Positions 1-6,691 are shown, counted from the stretch's first letter. The stretch: DNA of 14,289 bases from Bacillota bacterium (GCA_023398495.1 JAEWSG010000149.1:1-14289); one strand, 5' to 3'. A program made the numbers and translations. The notes: generated by a model from the sequence alone, not told the origin.

Positions 1-284
1 ATTGGTATTAGTGGTTTTTGGATAATTCTATTATACCAAAGAAAGTGGGGTTTTTATATACTTTATTACATATTTGTATTAATTTATCAATGTTCAGGCC
101 CATTTTTCAAGTGGGAAAGTTGAGTTACAAATTTAAATAAAAATGTATATCGTATTATTTATTGATTAACCATCAATGCTAACAGCACCAATACAGCAAT
201 TCCTTTATTATACTTATGTGCACCGCATTATTTTTGTCGATAAAATCTGAATTGGACATACCAAGACTAATATATCTCCTAGAA
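1..284. other. gene-free stretch at left edge
   Basis: No supportable gene, RNA or terminator is visible in these 284 bases. Both strands are AT-rich and broken by stops. On the minus strand near 240-160 there is a short frame encoding a hydrophobic tail, but it has no start in frame and a stop close upstream, so I leave it uncalled. This stretch lies downstream of the minus-strand membrane-protein gene that ends at 285; no convincing hairpin with a T-run follows that gene. Confidence 0.5.
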
Positions 285-1118
285 CTATGCAATTTTTCTT
301 TTTCTAACCACAATTAGCATCCCTACAATCAGGAATAGTCCTATACCGCTAATAAATACTATTGTCATAAAATTTTTATCCAAAGTAGAACTGCCGCCAT
401 GATTAGAATCTATTATTTTATTTGGATCAGCATATCCCACACTCAATTTACTAATTAAGTCTGATAATTTATACACCTTTAAGTTTGTGATACCCAAGTC
501 TTCCGACTTACTTGAAAATGGAATCCCGTACTCGTCATTACCTTTTCTAACGTAAAAAAAGTCTGTATATATTTCTCGAACTCTTATATGTTTCACTTCA
601 TTTGGCTTTTCAATACCATTCTCTGTTAATAGATTCTTAAGGTTCTGCGGATTAGTGTAAAACTTAATATATTCAATAGGTATTATATTACCTGCAAGAG
701 TTATCCACTTACCGTTCTCTTCAGTTTTTTTTGTATGTATCGTAGAAATAAGTTCATCATCTTCAGAAAAAACAGGTGTTTCCCATATAACACTTTTTGG
801 GCTTATTAATTTGTTAATATTCTTACCTTTTTCGTATTGACGTAAGTTCTCTATCACAACATATATTTTATAAAACTCTCCATTTTTAGAAGGAGTTTTT
901 TTCCAATTAAGGCCTTTGGCAGACCCGTTAATAACCTTCATTTTGCTGTTGATCGAATCTAATATATCTGCCTTACTTGCATCCTCATCAATAGTTTCAA
1001 TGCTTAACTCCTTATTTATCTTATTAAAATTATCATTAGAAGCAAATGCATTACTAAATGATAAGGCAAATACTATTAGCATAGATAGAGCAAATACTTT
1101 TTTCTTTTTTAAGTACAT
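285..1118 (-). CDS. secreted, C-terminally membrane-anchored protein of unknown function
   Basis: This 277-residue protein has a textbook signal peptide: a lysine cluster at residues 4-7, a hydrophobic core to about 24, and a likely cleavage after AFA at 26. A single membrane helix at about 252-272 is followed by the positive RKRK tail. It is therefore a type I membrane protein with about 225 residues outside the cell. The outer part is lysine- and asparagine-rich with no motif or cysteine pattern I recognise. The start ATG is supported by AAAGGGA about eight bases upstream, and a good promoter lies at 1205-1233. No partner gene is adjacent on the same strand, so it is probably monocistronic. 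The family is unknown to me; the topology is the secure part. Confidence 0.8.
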   Translation of the reverse strand: MYLKKKKVFALSMLIVFALSFSNAFASNDNFNKINKELSIETIDEDASKADILDSINSKMKVINGSAKGLNWKKTPSKNGEFYKIYVVIENLRQYEKGKNINKLISPKSVIWETPVFSEDDELISTIHTKKTEENGKWITLAGNIIPIEYIKFYTNPQNLKNLLTENGIEKPNEVKHIRVREIYTDFFYVRKGNDEYGIPFSSKSEDLGITNLKVYKLSDLISKLSVGYADPNKIIDSNHGGSSTLDKNFMTIVFISGIGLFLIVGMLIVVRKRKIA

Positions 1119-1204
1119 TTTAATTTCCCTTTCAAATAGATTAATTTTATTAGTTTAGTTAATCATATAAACAAAACAACACTTCCTTTTCTAAAACCAA
1201 CAAC

Positions 1205-1233
1205 ACTATAACTCAATTATACTTTCTTGGCAA
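1205..1233 (-). promoter_or_regulatory. promoter for the 285-1118 membrane-protein gene
   Basis: On the minus strand the -35 hexamer TTGCCA (1233-1228) and the -10 hexamer TATAGT (1210-1205) are separated by exactly 17 bases. This is a good vegetative (sigma-A type) promoter. The predicted start leaves a leader of about 80 bases before the ATG at 1118. Confidence 0.6.
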
Positions 1234-1409
1234 GTGGTGTAAATCATTCAATCATTCATACATTGAAAGTTAAAGTGACAATAAAATTCTGGTAACATTG
1301 TATAATGTAAACATTGGCAACTTTGTTCGAGCTGTAATTCGCCATAATAAAAATTGACCCCCGCACAAATACTCATTGAATATACTTATTGTTTATGTAT
1401 ATAATTGTA

Positions 1410-1437
1410 TTGTACTTAGGCATGACCAAAATATAAG
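1410..1437 (+). promoter_or_regulatory. candidate promoter for the small membrane protein
   Basis: TTGTAC (1410-1415) and TATAAG (1432-1437) are 16 bases apart, about 70 bases upstream of the ATG at 1510. The spacing is slightly short and other AT-rich candidates exist nearby, for example a TTGACC near 1353, so this is a weak call. Confidence 0.3.
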
Positions 1438-1509
1438 TTCCTGCTTTGGATAATGAAGAAATCAGATTTAATTGTATTGTCACATTAATATATATTTGAG
1501 GGTGATCAA

Positions 1510-1794
1510 ATGAACGGTGAAACGCCTGAAAATCTCAATGTAATGAAACTTTCGGCTAATTTGCTTTTGATGCTTGCCATAGCTGTTTATAATGTTTTGA
1601 ATTTTTTAATAAATGATGAATTTACTGAGGGCATATTACTTCTGTCTCTGGCTTCTCTGGTAACAGTAATAAATTTGGTTAAACTAAAAATCAATACTAA
1701 TATGAAAAAGAGTGATAGAATTTCAATTATTATCTCTATTATTGTTATCATTGGTGCTTTAATTTTTGTTATTTTCAGGATGCAAAAATTATAA
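1510..1794 (+). CDS. small three-helix membrane protein
   Basis: The protein has 94 residues, mostly hydrophobic. Three probable membrane helices lie at about 14-34, 40-58 and 70-89; the last is almost pure isoleucine/valine/leucine. The second loop is positive (KLKINTNMKKSDR), which by the positive-inside rule places it in the cytoplasm. The ATG follows GAGGGTGAT at a normal distance, which supports this start. It is the only clear plus-strand gene in the interior of the window and has no same-strand neighbour. I do not recognise a family. It could be an accessory membrane protein, or a stand-alone immunity-like protein by analogy with its location beside a toxin locus, but the latter is only a guess. 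Confidence 0.7.
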   Translation: MNGETPENLNVMKLSANLLLMLAIAVYNVLNFLINDEFTEGILLLSLASLVTVINLVKLKINTNMKKSDRISIIISIIVIIGALIFVIFRMQKL

Positions 1795-2073
1795 GAACAA
1801 CACTAATTTCTGACTGTAGCTGAACATTAATCAATAGACCTGCAGGCACAGCGTGAAAATCCACAACCAAAGTCGAAGAAATCAATACCTTTTCCGGGCA
1901 TTTTGCTGTTTTATATTTATATTCTTATATTTTATGCTCTTTAGCTAATGTTTGAATAGTTTAATCCATTACCTTCATTCCTTAAAAAACTGCTCCCATT
2001 ATGTCAATTTTTAGCTGAACAACATAATGGGAGCATACGGAATATCAGTAACTCTTCGTTCGGTTAGTACAAT
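1795..2073. other. convergent intergenic region with terminator
   Basis: This is the space between the plus-strand small membrane protein and the minus-strand ankyrin-SUFU gene. The only clear element is the strong minus-strand terminator at 1984-2035. Bases 1795-1983 show no gene and no convincing plus-strand terminator. Confidence 0.5.
1984..2035 (-). terminator. Rho-independent terminator of the toxin/immunity locus
   Basis: A perfect 14-bp stem (1991-2004 pairing with 2022-2035, arm TGCTCCCATTATGT) has a 17-base loop. On the minus strand it is followed directly by GTTTTTT (1990-1984). It lies about 40 bases past the stop of the ankyrin-SUFU gene and marks the end of the minus-strand locus. 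The plus strand lacks a T-run, so the terminator acts in one direction. Confidence 0.85.
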
Positions 2074-3246
2074 TTATTCAGTTGCATAATTTTTACGATT
2101 TAAATCTATAACCCCGTGGTGCTTATTTTTTGCAAATCTAAAGATCAATTCCCAAGGTCCTTGTGTGTATGCCAACTGCCTTTCCTCTTCATAGATTGGT
2201 ACCAATGTATAAAACATAATTATTTCTCCTCGAGATGTTTTGAACATTGATTTGGCAACACTGTTAGTTTCAGAAACTAAGCCTGTAACGAATATTGAAG
2301 ACAGTTTAGTATTTTCCACAAATGGTTTTGGTGGTTCACCATTAGGAATAATCATTGCTTCACAAAAAGCTTTATTGCTTGTATGAGGCATATGTGCTAT
2401 TTGTTTCAGCCACAATAAAGGCCAATTAAAGTTACTATCTTTTATAGTCTCTTCATTTATTGTCCAATCTGCTGGTAATTTTATGAGCAGTTCAGCATAT
2501 TTCCCTGATGGAGAACCTGGTGATTCAACAGGCAGGTCGCTCATACCAGTTGTTATCAAGGTAGTATAATTTCTTTCTTCATTTGCTGGAATTATATGTA
2601 CTGTAACAGCCACTTTACTACCCGGAATAATTTCACCTATAGAATTTGATATTTGCCCATAATTAGCTTGAATAAAATCCAAAAGTTCATCTTTGAAATT
2701 GGGATTACTATCATTTCGCGAGATTACTTGAACAGCTTCATGTGTATCCTTCATTATTGTCTCCAAATACTCAGCTATTTCCGTTTGTCCTCTCAATCTT
2801 GCATGTGCCAGAGCATCATGGTTTTTCATTACATTGCCTGAATATTTGACTTTGTAGTCTATGCCACTTTCAACAAGTAATTTTACAATGTCAAGATTAC
2901 CACTTATAATTGCTCCAAATAAAGGATTTCTAACGGAGTCGCTTACATCCATCTCAGCACCACAAGATAAAAGGTACTTTACAATATCTATATGACCTGC
3001 TATTACAGCACAATGCAACGCACCACCTTTAAATGTCCCTCCTTTTGTGTTTATATCTAAACCTAATTCAATCAATTTTTTAACTATCTCAAGCTTACCT
3101 TGCGATGCTGCATAATGCAACCATGTACCAAATGGTGTCATAGCATGCAATATCTCATTGTCAGATGTAACCATCTGTGTCACTTTTTCTATGTCGCCAT
3201 CTTCAATAGCCGTGCCTAGTACAGGAAATACTTCTCTCAATTCCAC
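2074..3246 (-). CDS. ankyrin-repeat + SUFU-domain immunity protein
   Basis: This 390-residue protein has two parts. Residues 1 to about 165 are four or so ankyrin repeats, with signatures such as LHYAASQGKLEIVKKLIELG and LHCAVIAGHIDIVKYLLSCG. Residues about 183-375 form a SUFU (suppressor-of-fused-like) domain; the hallmarks are TTLITTGMSDLP, a YAELLIKLPADW block and a WPLLWLKQIAHMPHTSN block. In bacteria, SUFU and ankyrin proteins are known as immunity proteins of polymorphic toxins, where they bind and block the toxin inside the cell. It starts 15 bases after the stop of the AHH nuclease gene, the usual toxin-then-immunity order, so neutralising that nuclease is the inferred job. The GTG start is chosen because AAAGGAGA lies seven bases upstream. 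No signal peptide is seen. Confidence 0.85.
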   Translation of the reverse strand: MELREVFPVLGTAIEDGDIEKVTQMVTSDNEILHAMTPFGTWLHYAASQGKLEIVKKLIELGLDINTKGGTFKGGALHCAVIAGHIDIVKYLLSCGAEMDVSDSVRNPLFGAIISGNLDIVKLLVESGIDYKVKYSGNVMKNHDALAHARLRGQTEIAEYLETIMKDTHEAVQVISRNDSNPNFKDELLDFIQANYGQISNSIGEIIPGSKVAVTVHIIPANEERNYTTLITTGMSDLPVESPGSPSGKYAELLIKLPADWTINEETIKDSNFNWPLLWLKQIAHMPHTSNKAFCEAMIIPNGEPPKPFVENTKLSSIFVTGLVSETNSVAKSMFKTSRGEIIMFYTLVPIYEEERQLAYTQGPWELIFRFAKNKHHGVIDLNRKNYATE

Positions 3247-3261
3247 AATATTTCTCCTTTC

Positions 3262-3711
3262 TTAGTTAATTAATCCAGCTGCCTCTTCACCAAGTTGTTT
3301 CAGTTTTTCAACAATCTGCTTTTTAGTACCTCCAAGATTAAAAATATTCCTCAACTCACTAACTATATGCTCCAAAGCGGCTGTAGTATGTTGTCCCTTA
3401 ATATTCGGTGCCCATACTAAATTTTCAACACCTTTTATCGGGTCAATTCCATAATGGTATAAAATCTTCTGTCCTTCTTGTACAAGTGCTTTTTGTGCTT
3501 CACCTAAACCTTCTTTAAATAAAATATGATGAGCATGTGCTCTTATCATACCATCTGGTGGATCTCCAATCAATGATCTCAAAAAAGTTCCCCAATTAAA
3601 ACCATCGATGATTTCCCTTGCTGCTGTCCAACCAATATGAGCTAATTCTACGGGATCAACTATGTAGATAAATGTAATTCTTGTTGTTTGTATTTGCTTT
3701 TGTGCTTCAAC
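3262..3711 (-). pseudogene. headless AHH-family nuclease toxin cassette
   Basis: The C-terminal ~130 residues are a nuclease of the AHH branch of the HNH/endonuclease VII fold. The motif is RAHAHHILFKEG, followed by GIDPIKGVENLVWAP and a downstream GQHTTAALEHIV. The AHH histidines and the later histidine are metal and catalytic residues in this family, which cuts DNA or RNA of rival cells. A short conserved pre-domain (VDPVELAHIGW, then AREIIDGFNWGTFLRSL) precedes it. The open frame runs back to 3837, but that part contains the terminator of the previous operon and the end of its immunity gene, so it is not real coding sequence. No HINT, secretion domain, start codon or ribosome site is in place. 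It is best read as a displaced toxin tip that can only be expressed after recombination onto a full-length effector. Its immunity gene follows at 3246. Confidence 0.7.
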
Positions 3712-3718
3712 ACATAAG

Positions 3719-3751
3719 AAAAACCCCGAAGCTGTATCTCTACAGTCGGGG
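3719..3751 (-). terminator. terminator of the nuclease-toxin / immunity cassette
   Basis: On the minus strand CCCCGA pairs with TCGGGG (3751-3746 with 3729-3724) and CTGTA pairs with TACAG inside it. The loop is GAGA, a two-base bulge interrupts the stem, and TTTTTC follows. It sits about 37 bases after the stop of the immunity gene at 3788. The sequence closely resembles the terminator at 5451-5489, so the two cassettes share a downstream border element. Confidence 0.8.
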
Positions 3752-3787
3752 CATACAAATAATCTGGTTTTCTGAATTTCAAACGTT

Positions 3788-4276
3788 TTAACTGTTAGGA
3801 ATTTCTTTTGGGTCTTTATAGCACCACTCAGAGTCAAAAGGTAATTGCCTTAATTTTTCCAGTGTTTCAAAAGTATAAACCCATTTATACCCATCTAACC
3901 ATAAATAACCATTAGGGTTTATCTTGAACAACTGGTACACAAACTGATAGAATAACCTTTCATTCCCATCAATTAAATCAATAAATGCAATTCTTAATAA
4001 CTCCTTCCCATTGTCAACCCACTTAAACAAGTGACTAAAACTATATTCTTTATCATAACTATTAATATCTATAATAATCTGTTGCTCTTTTCCATGTACT
4101 AATTGATTATCTGATAAATTCATGGACAATCCTTTAGTTCTTCCATCATCATTGTAAGTTGTGTTATTGATATAAATATTAAGATTTGCATTAGCAGAGG
4201 CACGCTTAATATCATCTATGAATTTTTCTACTGAAAACCCAAGTTTATCCTTAAGTATTACTCCTGTACTCCCCAT
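3788..4276 (-). CDS. putative immunity protein for the PD-(D/E)xK nuclease toxin
   Basis: This is a 162-residue soluble protein with no signal peptide or membrane helix. It starts one base after the stop of the nuclease toxin gene and is followed by a terminator. This placement is the main evidence for an immunity role. The sequence is rich in aromatic residues near the C-terminus (NPNGYLWLDGYKWVYTF, FDSEWCYKDP) and has an acidic, mixed alpha/beta look. I do not recognise the family. A GGGGG run inside the toxin's last codons may serve as the ribosome site, about 12 bases upstream of the ATG; tight coupling to toxin translation is also possible. Confidence 0.65.
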   Translation of the reverse strand: MGSTGVILKDKLGFSVEKFIDDIKRASANANLNIYINNTTYNDDGRTKGLSMNLSDNQLVHGKEQQIIIDINSYDKEYSFSHLFKWVDNGKELLRIAFIDLIDGNERLFYQFVYQLFKINPNGYLWLDGYKWVYTFETLEKLRQLPFDSEWCYKDPKEIPNS

Positions 4277-4277
4277 C

Positions 4278-4772
4278 TTAATTCAATACCCCCTTTAACC
4301 CTTCTAATGAGTTAATAACAACACTGACCCCTTTAGCTTTAATATCATTTATCAGCTTTACATTATTTAGGTTTGTCATATCTACTGCTTCATCAATATA
4401 CAGTATCACTTTTTTATTTAAACCATTTAAAAAGTCTGCATGTGATGGGTCTGCATACTTACATATTTGGTCAAAGCTTACAGCACCTATTGATTTTTTA
4501 ACCTCGATAATTGCATTTGCTGTAACTACATCCATATCACCCGCAATAGTCTTTTCAACTGTTCTCATAACTTGTTGTCCAAATCCAGTTACCTCATTGA
4601 TATTATTTCTAATATAGTTTGCGACTTTACCTTCTAATGCTTTACCAACATTGGTATTATTCAAAGCACTATCAATAGCTATATTGACATTTTTTATATT
4701 TTGGTCAACCCAGTATAATGCTCTACCAAAAGCGTTTGTAAAGTCCTTCCTAAAACAATTATTATGCACCAA
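4278..4772 (-). CDS. PD-(D/E)xK (restriction-endonuclease-fold) toxin domain of a displaced cassette
   Basis: The first residues (VHNNC) are the C-terminal end of a HINT domain; the frame continues upstream through that HINT to a TAG at 4839. After the HINT junction comes a ~150-residue domain with the pattern of a restriction-endonuclease-fold toxin. ALEGKVANYI supplies a helical glutamate (E47), GDMDVVT the metal-binding aspartate (D79 or D81), and IIEVKKS the E-x-K (E90, K92). Such toxins cleave nucleic acid in the target cell. The GTG at 4772 is only a nominal start because it encodes the V of the HINT end motif; no ribosome site fits it. The gene is therefore probably silent where it stands, or depends on readthrough of the TAG. 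The immunity gene follows one base downstream. Confidence 0.65.
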   Translation of the reverse strand: MVHNNCFRKDFTNAFGRALYWVDQNIKNVNIAIDSALNNTNVGKALEGKVANYIRNNINEVTGFGQQVMRTVEKTIAGDMDVVTANAIIEVKKSIGAVSFDQICKYADPSHADFLNGLNKKVILYIDEAVDMTNLNNVKLINDIKAKGVSVVINSLEGLKGVLN

Positions 4773-5180
4773 TAGGCCTTGACTACCTACAAAGTAAGTA
4801 TGGAACTCATCAACATTAAGGTTATATATACTTCCTGGCTATTCTAATTCCTCCAGGCTAGTTGATAAAAGTGTTTTAAGTTCACCCTTGGAGTTTACTA
4901 TCTGATCACCGGGCTTTAAATTCCTTGCTGCCTTCAACCACCCACTATCTGTATAGAATAGATGGGATGCAGTTGTTTTTATCTCCTCGTCCTCTAATTT
5001 CAAGTGTATAAACTCGTATGTACTCTTGATGTAAACTTGCTTTACTTCCCTGTAATCAATTATATTATTATTTACATCCTTTGCCAATACATATTCGCCT
5101 TCTTGTATCTGGTCAATTCTTTTAAGTCCACTTTTTGTCATTACCTGAGTGTCTCCGGAGAAGCAACCGTCTGCCAAGCA
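4755..5180 (-). repeat. HINT-domain DNA repeat, copy C
   Basis: This is one of three near-identical DNA copies of the HINT coding segment (others at 7049-7255 and 8542-8971). The translated core differs from the copy at 8542-8971 at only a few residues (F to Y, W to L, D to E, Q to stop). Similarity fades on the upstream side near 5170, where the residues before GCFSGDT differ. The copy is a substrate for homologous recombination or gene conversion with the main effector. Confidence 0.85.
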
Positions 5181-5228
5181 TTTTACAGCAGTATCTGCTG
5201 CATCCTGCAAGAATTTACCTGATCCAAA
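4839..5228 (-). pseudogene. HINT autoprotease fragment, ended by a TAG nonsense codon
   Basis: The frame encodes the N-terminal two thirds of a HINT domain: the Cys block GCFSGDTQVMTKSGLKRIDQ and the T-x-x-H block KTTASHLF. It stops at TAG (4841-4839), exactly where the other two copies read CAG (Gln) in LEELDQPES. Past the stop the same frame continues as NLNVDEFHTYFVGSQGLLVHNN and into the nuclease toxin, so one substitution breaks an otherwise intact HINT-toxin fusion. Upstream the frame closes at a TAG (5231-5229) with no ATG between, only a TTG at 5210. A lone HINT fragment without the HN end would not complete cleavage. This is the front part of a displaced cassette. Confidence 0.75.
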
Positions 5229-5284
5229 CTAACTTTATTAATTAGGACTCAGGATTTTTTAGCAAGGGAAAAAGTGCCTGTCCA

Positions 5285-5381
5285 AGACTGCTGACAAAGT
5301 CACTTTTTTCTGAAATTTGAGATCTAAAACCCTTATAATTTCGTTTTCATTTTTGAAAAAGCGGCACTTTCTCAGCAGTCT
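5285..5381. repeat. inverted repeat, possible mobile-element remnant
   Basis: AGACTGCTGACAAAGT at 5285-5300 is the reverse complement of ACTTTCTCAGCAGTCT at 5366-5381 with one mismatch in 16. The arms are 65 bases apart. The ACTTTGTCAGCAGTCT type of end resembles terminal sequences I associate with IS1182-like elements, but I cannot verify that. No transposase lies between the arms, so this would be a miniature or decayed element at a cassette border. Confidence 0.4.
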
Positions 5382-5450
5382 CACCTGCACCTTTGTCCCG
5401 TGAATCTTCTTTATATTAATAAAATGGGAAAAGACTTCTACTATTGAGTA

Positions 5451-5489
5451 AAGAAAGACCCCGAACTTGTGTTGCTACAGTCGGGGTTA
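5451..5489 (-). terminator. terminator after the deaminase-cassette immunity gene
   Basis: On the minus strand CCCCGA (5486-5481) pairs with TCGGGG (5464-5459) around a 16-base loop that includes CTGTAGCAAC. It is followed by TCTTTCTTT. It lies about 135 bases past the stop at 5623. It is related in sequence to the terminator at 3719-3751, including the CTGTAG segment, although its inner stem has decayed. Confidence 0.65.
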
Positions 5490-5622
5490 AATTGTAAACT
5501 TTCTTATTTGAATCTTCTCTAAAACCCTGTTTTTTTTGTTATAACGGAGTAAATTCTCACCACCATAATTCCACTACTCGTACCAAATATAGAAAACAAA
5601 AAACTCTTATATTTATAGTCAC

Positions 5623-5973
5623 TTAAGTAAAACTTTTCATTTCTAATATTTTTTTAGTAGCAGCTTTTACTTGTGAGTTAAGTAGCTCTGCTTCATTATT
5701 ATTGATTTCATGAAATACTTTTGAACTTTCATATGATTTTACTGATTCATAAAGCTTGTCAAATTGCCTTTTTGAAATTCTGCTCTTTTCAGGTAATTGC
5801 ATAATAATGGTTGAGTGTATAATAACCCTTTCACAAAGGCCATCATTGACAGCACTTTCAAACTCATAAAAACATCTTTCTATAGCTTCTCCTATGGTGC
5901 TCCCTATTTTAACAAAAGAATTAAAATTTTCAGTAACAGCTTCAATTAATTCTAGATAATCCCAATTTTTCAT
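5623..5973 (-). CDS. putative immunity protein of the deaminase cassette
   Basis: The product is 116 residues and looks mostly alpha-helical. It is soluble and begins MKNWDYLELIEAVTENF. The ATG at 5973-5971 is preferred over a TTG five codons earlier because GGAGG sits six bases upstream of the ATG. The gene starts a few bases after the stop of a deaminase toxin remnant (5989-6258), the normal toxin-immunity order, and a terminator follows. The family is not certain: the length, the Trp-Tyr start and a glutamate/arginine-rich centre (EAIERCFYEFESAVNDGL) would fit an Imm3-like helical immunity protein, but that is a guess. Unlike its toxin, this gene looks intact. That fits selection to keep immunity after the toxin decayed. 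Confidence 0.65.
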   Translation of the reverse strand: MKNWDYLELIEAVTENFNSFVKIGSTIGEAIERCFYEFESAVNDGLCERVIIHSTIIMQLPEKSRISKRQFDKLYESVKSYESSKVFHEINNNEAELLNSQVKAATKKILEMKSFT

Positions 5974-5988
5974 TTTATACCTCCACAA

Positions 5989-6258
5989 TCTTAGTATAAG
6001 ATAGTTCCTCCATTGTCAATTACTTCTATTGCAATATTCTTATATTTGGCCATAAATAGGTTCATAACTCTTGAGCAACTTGGACATGGAATTCTATCAG
6101 TAAAAAGCTTTATTGTACCTGATACACTTATATTATTTCCAAGTTTAGCAGCTATATCATTTAAAATCTTATATTCAGAGTTTATATTCCTTCAATAACC
6201 AAATCACTGTTAACTCTAGGTACATCAAAAACAGGATTCACAGGTAATAAAGCCGCTC
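5989..6258 (-). pseudogene. frameshifted deaminase toxin remnant
   Basis: Translating the minus strand gives the C-terminal part of a nucleic-acid deaminase toxin. It has EYKILNDIAAKL, with the catalytic glutamate just before YKIL, then the zinc-binding PCPSC in LFTDRIPCPSCSRVM, ending ILY before TAA. About 20 codons further upstream the match continues in another frame as LLPVNPVFDVPRVNSDLVIE. A frameshift therefore lies at about 6178-6186, in a run AATATAAACTC. A TGA closes the frame at about 6259, and beyond it no toxin sequence is visible. No HINT or start codon is attached. In this toxin group the deaminase modifies cytosine or adenosine bases in the target cell. The immunity gene follows at 5973. 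Confidence 0.65.
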
Positions 6259-6283
6259 AAAACTTGTTGGACACCTGTATAAC

Positions 6284-6313
6284 TTTATATTGGTTTTATT
6301 TTCTATGAAACAA
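6284..6313 (-). promoter_or_regulatory. candidate promoter for the retained immunity gene at 5623-5973
   Basis: Minus-strand TTGTTT (6313-6308) and TATAAA (6289-6284) are 18 bases apart, placed just after the terminator of the preceding cassette and before the deaminase remnant. It could allow the immunity gene to be expressed on its own. AT-rich sequence makes chance matches common. Confidence 0.25.
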
Positions 6314-6349
6314 AAAGTCCCCAGCGTTCTAAACTTGGGACTTTTTGTT
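6309..6349 (-). terminator. terminator after the papain-toxin cassette
   Basis: The 13-bp perfect stem AACAAAAAGTCCC (6309-6321) pairs with 6337-6349 around a 15-base loop. The stem itself supplies the T-run on either strand (CTTTTTGTT), so it may work in both directions. It lies about 25 bases after the stop of the small immunity gene at 6374. Confidence 0.8.
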
Positions 6350-6373
6350 ATGACGTTTACCTAAAAATTATAA

Positions 6374-6691
6374 TTATTGCCATTGTGAATACTCATTTAA
6401 TAATTCGTAAAATTTGTCAAATGCTTCAATATCATCAACAGAGAAAAACCTTATAATTGAACTCCAGTGTTGCATTGTTTTAACATCAAATTTATTTGCT
6501 ATCCACTCTTGAAAGCCAAAGAGGAAACTTGTTAAATTTTCCTTCCCTGAAGTTGTACATATGCCGTATAAAAAGCCATCAATATATATGCGTAAATTTG
6601 ATAATGATTTACTACCAATATACATACTAGGTCTCTTTTTTATTTCTTCTAGTAATAACCTCAGTTCATTATTCGCATCGATTGCAACCAC
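6374..6691 (-). CDS. putative immunity protein of the papain-fold toxin
   Basis: The product has about 100-105 residues with the motif LLLEEIKKRPSMYIGSKSLS near its N-terminus. RPxMYIG with a following helix is a pattern I associate with small bacterial proteins near toxins, but I cannot name the family. It follows the papain-fold toxin stop by about 30 bases and precedes a terminator. The start is odd: the nominal GTG at 6691 lies only one base from AGGAGG. The codon with ideal spacing (eight bases) is ATC, so an ATG-to-ATC change, a non-canonical start or use of the crowded GTG are all possible. The remainder of the frame is intact, and there is no signal peptide. Confidence 0.65.
   Translation of the reverse strand: MVAIDANNELRLLLEEIKKRPSMYIGSKSLSNLRIYIDGFLYGICTTSGKENLTSFLFGFQEWIANKFDVKTMQHWSSIIRFFSVDDIEAFDKFYELLNEYSQWQ

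Larger units (their letters stand above)
1119..1509. other. divergent intergenic region
   Basis: About 390 bases without a gene separate the minus-strand membrane protein from the plus-strand small membrane protein. It contains the minus-strand promoter at 1205-1233 and one or more weaker plus-strand promoter candidates, including that at 1410-1437. I see no riboswitch-like structure, tRNA or extended inverted repeat. Confidence 0.5.
5241..5622. other. intergenic spacer with inverted repeat and terminator
   Basis: About 380 bases without a gene lie between the HINT copy C cassette and the immunity gene ending at 5623. They hold an inverted repeat pair at 5285-5300 / 5366-5381 and the hairpin terminator at 5451-5489. 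No coding frame on either strand is convincing. Confidence 0.5.

Noticed and set aside
140..260. Short minus-strand frames with a hydrophobic tail and an AGGAG upstream
   Set aside because: The start and the hydrophobic tail are in different frames and too short to support a gene.
1263..1306. TTGAAA and TATAAT as a plus-strand promoter
   Set aside because: The spacing is 32 bases; an alternative GTGACA is 20 bases away. Neither fits a normal promoter.
3712..3837. N-terminal part of the apparent 191-residue AHH protein
   Set aside because: These bases hold the terminator of the preceding cassette and, in another frame, the end of its immunity gene.
6013..6198. Plus-strand open frame with hydrophobic residues
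   Set aside because: It is the antisense of the deaminase remnant; the minus strand carries the recognisable PCPSC block.
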